From an uncultured Acetatifactor sp. (GTDB lineage: Bacteria > Bacillota > Clostridia > Lachnospirales > Lachnospiraceae), in assembly GCA_910586515.1 (NCBI GenBank), contig CAJUGL010000058.1, positions 1-21,963 on the forward strand: 21,963 nucleotides of DNA, written 5' to 3'. The position numbers were made by a program, and so were the translations under genes. The notes beneath the pieces were generated by a model that ran no database searches, had not been told where the DNA came from, and was given only the letters and a program-made list of their open reading frames with translations. Below, in pieces: positions 12,425 to 21,834 of this stretch (position 1 is its first letter; every line of letters starts with the position of its first letter).

Positions 12425-14995
12425 TCACAGGTGCAGAACAGGCATCTCCAGGTAAGAGCTCTGGGCTGCCGTGCGCCAGGTAGTGGTCACCTTAAATAAA
12501 TCCCCGTCCACCTCCAGTTCCAATACGCCCCCCTGCAGTTCCGTGAAGCTCTTTGCAATGGCAAGCCCCAGGCCGCTGCCCTCCGTGTTCCGGGAAGAGT
12601 CCCCTCTTACAAATCGTTCCGTCAGCTCCGAGGAATCCACCGTAATCTCCTGGGCGGAAATATTTTTCAGGGTCACCACCACGGTATCGTCGATGCGGAA
12701 TCCGTTCACATAGACCCGGGTGCCGGGAAGTGCGTATTTTGCAATATTTCCAAACAGATTTTCGTATATCCGGTAAGTCTTCTGGCTGTCCAGGGGCAGA
12801 ACCACCTTCTCCTCCGTCAGATTCATCCGCACATCCAGGCCGGATTCCCCCAGTTTATCGGACATTTCAAAGGCCACCTGCTTCACCAGGTTCATGATGT
12901 CCACATCCATGATATTCAGGGTGACGTTCTGGGAACTGGCCTTGCTGAACTCAAACAAATCCTCGATGAGACTCTTCAGGCGCAGGGACTTCCGCTCCAG
13001 GGTGGCCAGATATTCCCGCCTCTGTTCCTCCGTATTTCCCTCTTCCTTCAGCAGGTTAATGTAAGTGATAATGGCAGTCAGGGGGGTCTTTAAATCATGG
13101 GACATGTTGGTCACCAGTTCCACCTTCATGCGCTGACTGCGCACCTCCGTATCCACCGCCTTCTGAAGTCCGTCCTGAATCTTGTAAACCTGCTCCCGGA
13201 AGGGTTCAAACACGCCCAGGTCTTCATTTATGACCACATCCAGACGCCCCTGGGCAATCTCGTCCACAGCGCGCAGGAGAATCCGGTAACGCTGCTGCAG
13301 TTCACTGACATATCTCCGCAGTATCACATACAGCACAAGGGAATAGACCACAGTAATGGCAAATCCTCCCACCCAGAAACAGCTGATGCCGAACAGAATC
13401 AGGGCGTTGATCACCAACAGCTTGATTATCGTTTTATTTGCATTCCGTGTCAAGTCCATATGAGCCACCGATTCATAGATGTCCCTGGCTCTTCCCCTCG
13501 TATAAGGGAAAAAGCGGTAGACCAGGCTTCGCCGCCTTATATAGTCTCTCAGGCCCAGTTCGCCCAGAGCCCTGGCGCAGACTCCCACATACCAACAGCA
13601 GAAGAAAAATCCGGTCAGCACAGCCAGGTTCCACAGGGAGATAAAAAGATCCGCCGTTTCCCCGGAACATCCCCAATACCCCTGAAACGCCCCCCCTGCC
13701 TCGCCGCTGGCCACATAGGCCACCATATTGATGATAACCTCCGCCAGCGCGGTGAGAAGAACCCCCAGCAGAAACACCGGTTCAAAGGGCGCTCTGCACA
13801 GCTTTTCCTCCTGCCAGGGCTTTGTCTTCCCCATCACAGGCAGGAAACAGCCAAGCAAAGCCATGATCAGCATGCACAAAAACAATATTCCTCCCGCTCC
13901 GGCATCCATATAAGCATAGGAATCATTCCCCCAGGTGCGGCTGCAGCTGTAATACTGCAGACCGTTTCCGTCTGCCGTCAGGCTTCCTTTATAGAAATAG
14001 TCCCTCCGTTCCTTCCAGTCCTCGGCGGGGACGGAAAAGGTCACCGTGCAGTCCGCAGGAGTCCGAATCCTGCCGTGCTGACCGAACACCTCCATGGTTT
14101 CCTCCAACTGGGTCTTCACCAGGTTATCCCTGATCACCTCATTGCCGGCCTTCCGCACCGCGCCGGCATCGCTTCCGCCGACAGCATCCCCCACGGTCAC
14201 ATTTCCGGCCTTGTCGAAACGGAAGCTGATGGAAAAATATTTATTTTCGCTGCCCAGACTCAGATCCTCCTCTGACATATTTGTCAGAAATGTACCTGTG
14301 GAATGATCTTCAATCAGATAGTCATAACACAGATTCAGCTCCCGGAAACTGCTTTCCAGGGACAGAAAATAATTCCCGAACCGCTCCAGTTCCATCTCCA
14401 GGTCAGCGCATTCCCCGCTGTCCAGAAGATAGGCCAGATTTCCCTCCCTGTACTCCTCCACCCATTCCGGGTCCACCAGTCCCATGCTCTCGTATTCATT
14501 CAGCAGCTCCTCCAGAAGCGCAGGGTCAGCCTCCCCTTCCGGGAAATCATCGGCAGACTCCGACACGGCTGTATCCTCCTGCCCGGACTCCATCAGTAAA
14601 TCCAGAAAATTCCTGTAATTTTCAACCTTCTTCCTGTTCAGCAGCCACTGATATCCCTCCATGGCCTCCAGGTAGATGTCCTGATAGCCCGCCGTTTCCC
14701 CCTGTCTGGAATTGTACAGATCCCGGTAGAGCAGGTAGCAGCTCTGGTAAAGCCAGGCAATGCTCTCGGTGCTGTCTGTGGGACTGTCCTGATACCGCTC
14801 CGCCCCGGCCTGAAATATGCCGTAGAAACCGGAAAAAATCATGCCGCAGACCAGAGACACCGCCAGTCCCCTGGACAGCCAGGGCTTCTCACGCCACAGC
14901 CTCCTCATCAGCCCCTCTTTCTGCTTTTTTTCTTCCCGAAAAGGTATCTGCTCCACCGATTCCGCCTCTTTTTTCTTCTTTCCGAACAGTCCCAT
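12425..14995 (-). CDS. large multi-helix sensor histidine kinase, HisKA type
   Basis: The ATG at 14993-14995 (MGLFGKKKK) follows GGAGGGG, giving 856 residues. One helix after about residue 40 leads into an extracellular region of roughly 300 residues rich in acidic residues. A cluster of about five to six helices follows, then a HAMP-like linker (DEIAQGRLDVVINEDLG). The HisKA motif NMSHDLKTPLTA places the phosphorylated His near residue 633. The ATPase domain shows ENLFGNIAKYA (N-box, slightly unusual) and GSGLGLAIAK (G-box). It phosphorylates the OmpR-type regulator encoded upstream. Resemblance to VanS-like kinases is in the catalytic half only. The sensor half has no domain I recognise, so the signal is unknown. 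Confidence 0.9.
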   Translation of the reverse strand: MGLFGKKKKEAESVEQIPFREEKKQKEGLMRRLWREKPWLSRGLAVSLVCGMIFSGFYGIFQAGAERYQDSPTDSTESIAWLYQSCYLLYRDLYNSRQGETAGYQDIYLEAMEGYQWLLNRKKVENYRNFLDLLMESGQEDTAVSESADDFPEGEADPALLEELLNEYESMGLVDPEWVEEYREGNLAYLLDSGECADLEMELERFGNYFLSLESSFRELNLCYDYLIEDHSTGTFLTNMSEEDLSLGSENKYFSISFRFDKAGNVTVGDAVGGSDAGAVRKAGNEVIRDNLVKTQLEETMEVFGQHGRIRTPADCTVTFSVPAEDWKERRDYFYKGSLTADGNGLQYYSCSRTWGNDSYAYMDAGAGGILFLCMLIMALLGCFLPVMGKTKPWQEEKLCRAPFEPVFLLGVLLTALAEVIINMVAYVASGEAGGAFQGYWGCSGETADLFISLWNLAVLTGFFFCCWYVGVCARALGELGLRDYIRRRSLVYRFFPYTRGRARDIYESVAHMDLTRNANKTIIKLLVINALILFGISCFWVGGFAITVVYSLVLYVILRRYVSELQQRYRILLRAVDEIAQGRLDVVINEDLGVFEPFREQVYKIQDGLQKAVDTEVRSQRMKVELVTNMSHDLKTPLTAIITYINLLKEEGNTEEQRREYLATLERKSLRLKSLIEDLFEFSKASSQNVTLNIMDVDIMNLVKQVAFEMSDKLGESGLDVRMNLTEEKVVLPLDSQKTYRIYENLFGNIAKYALPGTRVYVNGFRIDDTVVVTLKNISAQEITVDSSELTERFVRGDSSRNTEGSGLGLAIAKSFTELQGGVLELEVDGDLFKVTTTWRTAAQSSYLEMPVLHL

Positions 14996-15042
14996 ATTCC
15001 CCTCCCGATGCTTCCTGCTCTTCCGGCGCATATTGGCGCTGT

Positions 15043-15073
15043 CGCATTAGGAAATTCTACGCCCCTTAATGCG
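15043..15073 (-). other. hairpin in the regulator-kinase gap
   Basis: CGCATTA (15043-15049) and TAATGCG (15067-15073) pair around a 17-base loop. The stem may extend by two G-C pairs past a bulge. A second small hairpin, AAGTC-5-GACTT (15118-15132), overlaps the response regulator stop. There is no T-run, so these may be processing or attenuation elements in the gap between the two genes, which otherwise shows nothing. Confidence 0.35.
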
Positions 15074-15130
15074 GCAGCCTCTTCCCAACCTATTTGCCGC
15101 CGTGTCATTTCCGTCATAAGTCAAAACGAC

Positions 15131-15841
15131 TTACTGTCTGTCGATTTTATACCCGACGCCCCATACCACCTTCAGATACTTGGGATTCTTGGGATCAATC
15201 TCGATTTTCTCCCGGATATTCCGCACATGCACCATGATGGTATCCGTATTCACCGCCTTCTCGTTCCAGATGCGCTCGTAAATCTCATCCGCGGAAAAAA
15301 CCCTCCCCGGATTCTTGATGAGCAGCTGCACGATCTTAAACTCCATGGGCGTCAGTTTTACCGGCTCCCCGTCCACGCTGACCTCCACGGTATCCTCGTT
15401 CAGCTCCAGGCCGCCTATGGTATAAATATGATCCTTGCTTCCGTCCTCCTTCAGGGCCGACAGATACTTGGAATACCTGCGCAAATGGGAATTCACTCTG
15501 GCCAGAAGCTCCAGAGGCGTGAAAGGCTTGGTAACATAATCGTCTGCTCCCATATTCAGTCCCATGATCTTATCCACTTCCTCGGACTTGGCAGACAGCA
15601 TGATTACCGGAAATTCATATTCCTTTGAACGGAGTTTCATCAGCATGGTTACGCCGTCCATAACCGGCATCATAATGTCAACGATGGCAAGGTGGATCTC
15701 CTCGCTCTCGATGACTTTCAGGCCCTCCGCTCCGTTTGCCGCCTGGAATACCCTGTATCCCTGATTCTTCAGGTAGATCTCAACGCCCTCCCGAATCGCC
15801 TTGTCGTCCTCCACTACAAGGATGTGGTAATTTTGTTCCAT
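15131..15841 (-). CDS. OmpR/PhoB-family response regulator (VanR-like)
   Basis: The 236-residue product starts at ATG 15839-15841 after GGGAGG. The receiver domain has Asp12-Asp13, phospho-acceptor Asp55 (IVDIMMP) and Lys105 (VTKPF). The C-terminal winged helix covers about residues 135-234, with the OmpR-family LTPMEFKIVQLLIKNPGRVF and TIMVHVRNIREKIE and the closing VWGVGYKI. It precedes the large histidine kinase gene by about 135 bases on the same strand and is its obvious partner. Targets are not evident. The nearby glycosyltransferase/DedA genes hint at envelope stress, but that is inference from position. Confidence 0.93.
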   Translation of the reverse strand: MEQNYHILVVEDDKAIREGVEIYLKNQGYRVFQAANGAEGLKVIESEEIHLAIVDIMMPVMDGVTMLMKLRSKEYEFPVIMLSAKSEEVDKIMGLNMGADDYVTKPFTPLELLARVNSHLRRYSKYLSALKEDGSKDHIYTIGGLELNEDTVEVSVDGEPVKLTPMEFKIVQLLIKNPGRVFSADEIYERIWNEKAVNTDTIMVHVRNIREKIEIDPKNPKYLKVVWGVGYKIDRQ

Positions 15842-16058
15842 ATGATGTCCTCCCTTTTCCCTCATACGGACTCCGGCTCCCACATTCCCGCTGCGCTTTT
15901 TCCACTGTCTGCCTTCTGCCCCGTCTTCCCGGGCAGGGGCTTTTCTCCCTCAGGCAAAACACGGTTCTTTCGTAAAATCATGCATACTCTGGCGCATCCC
16001 GGCCCGCACGCTCGCCGTGGCTGTCAGGCCCCGTGGGAAGGCAGCGCAGCATCAGAAT

Positions 16059-17297
16059 TCAGCCTGCAGGCAGCAGCCGGATATTCCGTTTTTTCTGCAT
16101 TGCGTTTTCCGCAATAACACTATTATAATAATGAACTGCTTTCAGCGCAACTGCTTCTTCACGGTAAAGGACACCTTTTCGGTAGGCATTGGCCGACATC
16201 TGCCTGTAGGCCTCCTGAGACTGTCCGGCACAGCAGTCCGAATCCAGACTCTCCAGAAATACCGTCACCTTCTCCGCATACTCCCTGCTGTCCTCCTCAG
16301 TCAGAATCCCGTTCACCCCGTCATCCACCAGGTCTTCCACTCCGGAAGCCCTCACAGCGATCACAGGCGTGGCTCCCGCGAAAGCTTCCAGTACTACAAT
16401 GCCCTGCGTCTCTGTCTTGGACGCGAACAGAAAGCCGTCCGCAGCCTTAAAATAAGGCGCAATCTCCTGATTGGGAACCGCCCCGGCAAAGACCACGGTA
16501 TCCCCCAGTCCCAGTTCCTCACTGCGCCTGCGCAGCGCCTCCCTGTCCGGCCCGTCTCCCACCATCAGCATACGGAACGGCTTCCCGTACAGAGCTTTCA
16601 CCCGGGCCAGGCTCTCCAGAAGGAATCCCACATTTTTCTCACCCGCCATTCTGGACACGGTGAGCAGGAAAGGAATCTTCTCCCCGCCGTACTGTCTGCG
16701 GATGCTCCTGCCTTCTTCCGGATCAATGTCAAAATTTTTCCGCTCAATGCCCGTGGGAAGGATTCCCGTCCTGGACCGCCGCACTTTGCAGGTATCCGTC
16801 AGATATTCCTGCATCCCCTCCGTGGGCGCAAACACGAAATCGCAGTGCCGCAGGAACCTGCGCAGATACAGCGGCATAATGCGGTCCATCTTCAGCATGC
16901 CTTTGGTATAACTGCGCACATACTGCTCATATCTGGTATGGTATGTAAATACCAGAGGAACGCAATACTTCCGGGACAGGTACACTGCCGTCCTGCCGAT
17001 GAGCATGGGATGGTGCACATGAATGATATCATAGCGCTGCTTCCGGAACTCCCTTTCAATCCGCAGATCAAAGGGATTGGGCAGGACGATGCCACCCACA
17101 AAGCGGTTCAGACAGGTGGAATAACGGAACACGTCCTGCTCCGGGCTTCCCTCCGGAAAATCCGCCTCTCTGTAGGTAGGCGCAAAAATCGTCACCTCAT
17201 GCCCCAGTTCCTTCAGCCCTCCTGCCAGTCTCTCAATGGAAATGGGCACGCCTCCCACCACAGGTTTGTAATTATTTGTCATTAACGCTATTCTCAT
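16059..17297 (-). CDS. GT4-family glycosyltransferase, diacylglycerol glucosyltransferase-like
   Basis: The 412-residue product has the GT-B fold pattern. The N-terminal domain shows MRIALMTNNYKPVVGGVPIS and DIIHVHHPMLIG. The C-terminal nucleotide-sugar domain shows VSRMAGEKNVGFLLE and the EX7E motif with Glu296 and Glu304 (ETQGIVVLE). Overall it resembles processive or mono-glucosyltransferases acting on diacylglycerol at the cytosolic face of the membrane, used for glycolipids and lipoteichoic acid anchors. No helices are needed; the family is peripheral. It lies 24 bases after the DedA gene on the same strand, probably one operon. The acceptor lipid is inferred from similarity and context. 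Confidence 0.85.
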   Translation of the reverse strand: MRIALMTNNYKPVVGGVPISIERLAGGLKELGHEVTIFAPTYREADFPEGSPEQDVFRYSTCLNRFVGGIVLPNPFDLRIEREFRKQRYDIIHVHHPMLIGRTAVYLSRKYCVPLVFTYHTRYEQYVRSYTKGMLKMDRIMPLYLRRFLRHCDFVFAPTEGMQEYLTDTCKVRRSRTGILPTGIERKNFDIDPEEGRSIRRQYGGEKIPFLLTVSRMAGEKNVGFLLESLARVKALYGKPFRMLMVGDGPDREALRRRSEELGLGDTVVFAGAVPNQEIAPYFKAADGFLFASKTETQGIVVLEAFAGATPVIAVRASGVEDLVDDGVNGILTEEDSREYAEKVTVFLESLDSDCCAGQSQEAYRQMSANAYRKGVLYREEAVALKAVHYYNSVIAENAMQKKRNIRLLPAG

Positions 17298-17321
17298 CTC
17301 TCGTCCGTCCTCTCCCCAATC

Positions 17322-17837
17322 CTATGCCATCCCCAACAGCTGAAACACCTGATCTCCCAGTACATAGCCCGCGCCGATAAAAGCGAAATTCCAGATCAGT
17401 ATCCCGCAGGCGGAGCTTACCGTATATTTCATCAGATCCATCTTCACCACGCCCGCCGGAATGGATACGATGGTCCGCACCATGGGCAGAAGCTTCCCCA
17501 CAAAGACGCCCATGCAGCCCTTCTGCCTGATCCATTCCAGATTCTTTTCCAGTACTTCCTTCTGTCTGGGAAACCGCCTGGTATAGGCATTCAGAAACAC
17601 CTCGCCGCCCTTTCTGCCCAGAGCATACAGCGTCAGGCTCCCCAGAAGCCCCGCCGCCAGAGAGACTGTCATCACCCAGAAGAAATGGATATTCCCCTTT
17701 GCCGCCATAATGCCGGACAGGGGCATGATGATTCCTGCGGGAAATCCCGGCAGGTTCAGATACTCCAGAAACACGATCACAAAAATCGCAATTGCCCCAT
17801 ACCTGGTAAAATAATAAGTAAGTGTACCTAAGTCCAT
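17322..17837 (-). CDS. DedA/VTT-family membrane protein
   Basis: The 171-residue protein has about four hydrophobic segments and the DedA signature GKLLPMVRTIVSIPAGVVKM near residues 114-133, with the N-terminal re-entrant segment VFLEYLNLPGFPAG. DedA proteins are linked to lipid carrier or phospholipid movement across the membrane. It is slightly short compared with typical members of about 200 residues but has both ends of the domain. The ATG follows a GGGGGG tract. A glycosyltransferase gene follows at 24 bases, and both may serve membrane or cell wall glycolipid assembly. Confidence 0.9.
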   Translation of the reverse strand: MDLGTLTYYFTRYGAIAIFVIVFLEYLNLPGFPAGIIMPLSGIMAAKGNIHFFWVMTVSLAAGLLGSLTLYALGRKGGEVFLNAYTRRFPRQKEVLEKNLEWIRQKGCMGVFVGKLLPMVRTIVSIPAGVVKMDLMKYTVSSACGILIWNFAFIGAGYVLGDQVFQLLGMA

Positions 17838-17979
17838 AACTGTCCCCCCTTAGCTTATCTTTTTGCAGCAGTTCAGACAGAGCCCTGAACTGTCATGTCC
17901 TTTTCTGTTGAGGACAGTATATGTTGAAAATATAAATTACAAACACAGGGATTTTGGAAGAATTTCTTAAGATATTTGA
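17838..17979 (-). promoter_or_regulatory. leader region of the DedA operon with inverted repeats
   Basis: Two dyads lie upstream of the DedA gene: GTTCAG/CTGAAC (17871-17876, 17885-17890) and GTCCT/AGGAC (17897-17901, 17911-17915). The first can form a stem in the minus-strand leader. A weak promoter, TTGTAA with TACTGT 17 bases later, lies further upstream. The signal is modest and I cannot assign a regulator. Confidence 0.3.
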
Positions 17980-18010
17980 AAAACAATTAAAAGGGGGCCA
18001 ATCGCCCCCT
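17980..18010 (-). terminator. intrinsic terminator of the two-ABC operon
   Basis: A perfect 7-bp GC stem, AGGGGGC (17992-17998) with GCCCCCT (18004-18010), has a 5-base loop. It starts one base after the ABC gene stop codon, and minus-strand TTTTAATTG follows. The stem is strong and the T-run moderate. Confidence 0.8.
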
Positions 18011-19780
18011 CTAATACCATTTGGCCTGCTCTCCCCAGATTCTGGCATATTCTCCGCCGGCCTTTTTCAGTTCCTCATGACTGCCCCATTCCACCGCCTT
18101 TCCGTCCTTCATCACCACAATCTTGTCCGCATGCCTGCAGATGCCCACCCTGTGGGAGATGATCACGGAAGTCTTTCCCTGGATTAACCGCAGAAAATTG
18201 GTGAGAATCTCATACTCCACCAGAGGGTCCAGCGCACTGGTGGGTTCGTCCAGGATAATCAGGCTGCTGTCCCTAAACAGCCCCCTGGCGATGGCCACCT
18301 TCTGCCACTCCCCGCCGGACAGCTCAACTCCCCCGAACTCCCTGCCCAGCTGCGCCTTCGGTCCCCCGATTCCCCGCATCAGCTCCTGCATCCCCACGGC
18401 TTCCGCCACTTTGGCCAAGCCCGCCTGGTCCTCCCTGCGGCCAAAATCGCTCACCGTGATATTTTCTCCCAGAGAGAAATTATAATGAACGAAATCCTGA
18501 GGCACGATGGAAATATCCCTGTACAGTCCGTTTTTCTTCATTTTCGTTATGTTCTGATCGTCGTAGCATACATCCCCGGAACAGGCCGGGTAAGTTCCCG
18601 TCAGCACCTTGGACAGAGTGGTCTTCCCTGAGCCGTTGACGCCCACGATGACCACATGCTCTCCTTTCCTGATGGTCAGATCCACGCCGTCCAGGGCATC
18701 CCGGTCCCCGCCCGGATAACGGAAATGCACGCCCCGCAAAGTGATCTCACGCCGGAAGGGCCGGTAGTCCTCCTGCCCCTCCTCTTCCGTCTCCGCCCGG
18801 AAGAAGTCATAATATTCCTCCACATGATGCCAGGACTGCAGGAAGCTCACCACAAAGGTGCTCAGCAGGGAAAGATTGTCCTGCAGCAGCCCGAAGGCGG
18901 TAAGGCAGGCGGCAAACTGCCCCACCGCCAGTTCTCCCCTGACCATCAGAATCACCGCAATGGCCACATTTGCCACATAGCACAGATTTTTCAGCAATAT
19001 TCCCGCTGCGGACCACCGGATGGCCCGGAGCTCCACTTCCTCCATCTCCCGAACCACTTCCACATTGGCCGCCACCCATTTCTCCTTCAGAAATCCGGAA
19101 AATCCCATGGTGCGCATCTCCTTCACGGGCTCTTTGGTGCAGAAGAGCTTCCAGAGATACACAAGCCGCCTTCGTTTCCCCGCCTGCCCCCTGTAGGTTC
19201 CGCTTCTGTGCTTTTCCGAGAAGATATCTATGGCCAGATACGGCAGGACGCCCAGCACCGCCCCGGGAAGCAGCCACAGGGAAAAGCTTCCCACCACGAA
19301 AAAGGTGCTGACGCAGACCAATACCGATCTCACATCCATCAGCAGATAGGAAAACATCCTGCTTGCCGCCAGATGCTGCGAATAGGCCGCGTCCGCATTT
19401 CGGAAGCTGTCCAGTACCTCCGGCTTCTCCAGAGCCTCAAGCCGCAGTTTCCCGGCAAAATCATACATTTTCCATCCGTAACAGGTTTCCTTTTTCCCCT
19501 CGCCGTACAGCCCCACCGCCCGCAGCAGCATGGTACATACCGCAGGCGAACCAATGCAGATACACAGAAATACGATATCCCGTTTAAAAAGAAGGAGATT
19601 TCCGCCCTCCAGATCAGCCGCAAGCCGGAACAGTTCCGCGATCAGCACAGGCTGCCACACCTGCAGCACTGCCTCGGCAATACTGGAAATCAGCTTTCCC
19701 CACAGCAGAAAAGGCATAAATTTCTGCATATCCCGGATTGCCAGGCCAAAACACGCCAAATGCTTTCTTATCCCTTTCAT
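18011..19780 (-). CDS. ABC exporter half-transporter (permease plus ATPase)
   Basis: The 589-residue product has an N-terminal exporter membrane domain (about residues 20-330) and a complete C-terminal ATPase: Walker A GVNGSGKTT starting near residue 380, signature LSGGEWQKVAIARG near 487, Walker B SLIILDEPTSALDP near 506, and a switch His in VIISHRVG. Its start overlaps the stop of the upstream ABC gene as ATGA, so the two subunits are translated together and probably form a heterodimer. Cargo is unknown. No peptidase domain or precursor peptide is visible nearby, so a drug or lipid exporter is as likely as a peptide exporter. A terminator follows at once. Confidence 0.92.
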   Translation of the reverse strand: MKGIRKHLACFGLAIRDMQKFMPFLLWGKLISSIAEAVLQVWQPVLIAELFRLAADLEGGNLLLFKRDIVFLCICIGSPAVCTMLLRAVGLYGEGKKETCYGWKMYDFAGKLRLEALEKPEVLDSFRNADAAYSQHLAASRMFSYLLMDVRSVLVCVSTFFVVGSFSLWLLPGAVLGVLPYLAIDIFSEKHRSGTYRGQAGKRRRLVYLWKLFCTKEPVKEMRTMGFSGFLKEKWVAANVEVVREMEEVELRAIRWSAAGILLKNLCYVANVAIAVILMVRGELAVGQFAACLTAFGLLQDNLSLLSTFVVSFLQSWHHVEEYYDFFRAETEEEGQEDYRPFRREITLRGVHFRYPGGDRDALDGVDLTIRKGEHVVIVGVNGSGKTTLSKVLTGTYPACSGDVCYDDQNITKMKKNGLYRDISIVPQDFVHYNFSLGENITVSDFGRREDQAGLAKVAEAVGMQELMRGIGGPKAQLGREFGGVELSGGEWQKVAIARGLFRDSSLIILDEPTSALDPLVEYEILTNFLRLIQGKTSVIISHRVGICRHADKIVVMKDGKAVEWGSHEELKKAGGEYARIWGEQAKWY

Positions 19781-21585
19781 CCTCTGCCTCCCTTCTCCAG
19801 GTCAGAATCCTGCGCCTGTTCCGTGTACCACGAGCTCTGGGCCAGGAACATGGTTCTGTACAGCCCCTCCGTTTCCATCAGCTGTTCATGGCTGCCGTCC
19901 TGCACAATCCGCCCCCCGTCCAACACCAGAATCCGGTCTGCCAGTTTCGCACTGGCCAGGCGGTGGGAGATCATGATGGTTCCGTTTTTATGAAAAATCC
20001 GGGCAAAATTCTCGTACATACGGCTCTCGGCGATGGGGTCCAGAGCCGCCGTGGGTTCGTCCAGTACACAGAACGCCGCATCCGCCAGAAACGCCCTGGC
20101 GATGGCTACCCTCTGCCATTGCCCCCGGGACAGATTCTCCCCGTCCGTCTCCAGATGCCCCAGATTGCGGTCCAGTTCCTTTTCCGCCCCAAGATACAGC
20201 CCTGCCCCGCCTGCCTGATCCAGAGCAGTTTTGATCCGGGCGTCCTCCCCAATCCATGCAATGTCTCCCAGTGCCACATTTTCCCGCAGGGTAAGCTCAT
20301 ACTCCTGGAAATCCTGGAACACCACGGACAGGCATCTTTTCCGCAGAGCCTCCGACAGCTCCCTGACCGGCGCGCCGCCCATCAGCACCCGCCCTGTATC
20401 CGGCTCATACAGGCCGCTGAGAAGCTTTACCAAAGTAGACTTTCCGGCTCCGTTTTCCCCCACAAAGGCCACACGCTCCCCCGCCTTTATCCTGAAGGTT
20501 ACATTCTTCAGCACCTGTCTGTCCGTGCCGGGATAGGTAAAGCTCACATTTTCAAAGGCGATATCCCCATGGGCCAGAGCCTCCACAGTTCCCCTGTCCC
20601 TGCGCTCGGGAAGATTCAGAAATTCCCGGTAATGCTCCACATCCATGGCAGTCCGAAAGGTATTCGTCACTGTCCAGGAGGCGGACAGCATCTGATTTGT
20701 TATGGAATGCAGGGAGCCGATTACAGCTGTAAACTGTCCGATTGTAACGCTTCCCTGTAAAAACAGGTACGCCAAAGCAATGATAATAAAGACAAAATAA
20801 GTAATGTTGAGAAGCCTGCTGGCGCCTTCCAGAACCACCACCCGGCCGCCCGCCTTCCGGATCTCCTCCTCCACGCCGCCGCTGAACCTGCGCCATTTTT
20901 CCGCCATCATCTCCCGGCTTCCAAACACTTTCATCTCATACATGGCATTTCTGTCCTGAAACAGCCTTTTCAGATCTTCCAGTTTCCGGGCTTCCATGGT
21001 GGTGTCGCACAGCAGAGCCTGCAGCCGCTTCGTGGCAGCAAGATTCAGCAGCAGCATGGGAACTGCCACCAAAAAGATCCCTGCACCGATCCAGAAAGAC
21101 ACTGCCGCATAGACCCCCAGCATAAAGAAAATGGACAGCAGCGTCCGGACCGTGTTTATGCTTCCGATATAGCAGTTTTTCACCTTCTGCCAGGGTTCCT
21201 CCCCGATGCGCTTTAATATCCCCTGCACATCCGGAGATTCAAAGGCGCCGTACTCCAATCTGTCAAGTTTCTTGAGAATGTCCGGCGCCATGTTTCTGAT
21301 CAGACGGATTTCCAGTACTTTTTCCTCGTATCCCTGCAGCCGTTCAAAGACAAACCAGACAAAAAGCATGGCAATCAAAAGGCTGCCGCTCAGCAGAAGC
21401 CCCTCCATCCCCTGCCCTGTGGTTCCATAGTCCATTCCGCCGTCCACCAGTCTCTGCACCAGAACCACTCTCAGTCCGCTGAAAAATCCCGGCGTCAGAC
21501 AAACCAGAATGTACAGCAAAGCGTTCCATGGCGCATACTTTACCGTGAGTCCCACAGACAGGGCACAGTTTCTTATCACCTTCAT
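19777..21585 (-). CDS. ABC exporter half-transporter, partner of the downstream gene
   Basis: The 602-residue product has five or six membrane helices (about residues 20-320), then an ATPase with Walker A GENGAGKST near residue 376, signature LSRGQWQRVAIARA near 484, Walker B AAFCVLDEPTAALDP near 503 and switch His in MISHRLA. The third signature residue is Arg rather than Gly (LSRGQ). This occurs in some heterodimeric exporters where one site is weaker, but I cannot say it is impaired. The start ATG follows GGAGGAGAGG. An extended -10 promoter is about 70 bases upstream. It is the first gene of the pair. Confidence 0.92.
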   Translation of the reverse strand: MKVIRNCALSVGLTVKYAPWNALLYILVCLTPGFFSGLRVVLVQRLVDGGMDYGTTGQGMEGLLLSGSLLIAMLFVWFVFERLQGYEEKVLEIRLIRNMAPDILKKLDRLEYGAFESPDVQGILKRIGEEPWQKVKNCYIGSINTVRTLLSIFFMLGVYAAVSFWIGAGIFLVAVPMLLLNLAATKRLQALLCDTTMEARKLEDLKRLFQDRNAMYEMKVFGSREMMAEKWRRFSGGVEEEIRKAGGRVVVLEGASRLLNITYFVFIIIALAYLFLQGSVTIGQFTAVIGSLHSITNQMLSASWTVTNTFRTAMDVEHYREFLNLPERRDRGTVEALAHGDIAFENVSFTYPGTDRQVLKNVTFRIKAGERVAFVGENGAGKSTLVKLLSGLYEPDTGRVLMGGAPVRELSEALRKRCLSVVFQDFQEYELTLRENVALGDIAWIGEDARIKTALDQAGGAGLYLGAEKELDRNLGHLETDGENLSRGQWQRVAIARAFLADAAFCVLDEPTAALDPIAESRMYENFARIFHKNGTIMISHRLASAKLADRILVLDGGRIVQDGSHEQLMETEGLYRTMFLAQSSWYTEQAQDSDLEKGGRG

Positions 21586-21659
21586 GACCTCTCCTCCACG
21601 CTATCCGCAAAACGGATTTCTTTCCGGTGAACCCACCCACAGGCTCCCCTTCTGCATCC

Positions 21660-21668
21660 ATCATAGCA
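21660..21668 (-). promoter_or_regulatory. extended -10 promoter element for the ABC pair
   Basis: Minus-strand TGCTATGAT is an extended -10 (TGN-TATGAT) about 75 bases before the start of the first ABC gene. I see no good -35 box. Between it and the start codon nothing else stands out. Confidence 0.4.
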
Positions 21669-21799
21669 TATCACGGGACGCTTTGGGGCATTCCTGTTCC
21701 TTTTGGCAGAGTTTTTGTCATTTTCGGCAGAATACACCCGGCGGAGCTGCCTGCAAAATCCTGCCTGCCCGAAAAAATAACGAAAAATCCCCACGGCAT

Positions 21800-21828
21800 T
21801 TGACAGCCCCGGGAAAATCTGTTACAAT
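21800..21828 (+). promoter_or_regulatory. strong plus-strand promoter at the right edge
   Basis: TTGACA (21800-21805), 17 bases, TACAAT (21823-21828). It faces away from the ABC operon and drives the structured RNA below. Confidence 0.75.
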
Positions 21829-21834
21829 AAAAAC

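Noticed and set aside
13097..14275. Plus-strand open frame of 392 codons
   Set aside because: Antisense to the histidine kinase, which has clear motifs. It has no ribosome site or known domain.
15917..15943. GC hairpin (GCCCC/GGGGC) followed by TTTT on the plus strand between regulator and glycosyltransferase genes
   Set aside because: No plus-strand gene or promoter feeds it, so I did not call it a terminator.
16017..17285. Long plus-strand open frame antisense to the glycosyltransferase
   Set aside because: A shadow frame: histidine- and arginine-rich, no recognisable family, and the opposite strand has clear GT4 motifs.
18656..19993. Long plus-strand open frame of 445 codons
   Set aside because: It is antisense to the ABC gene, has no domain or ribosome site, and its composition mirrors the GC-rich coding strand.
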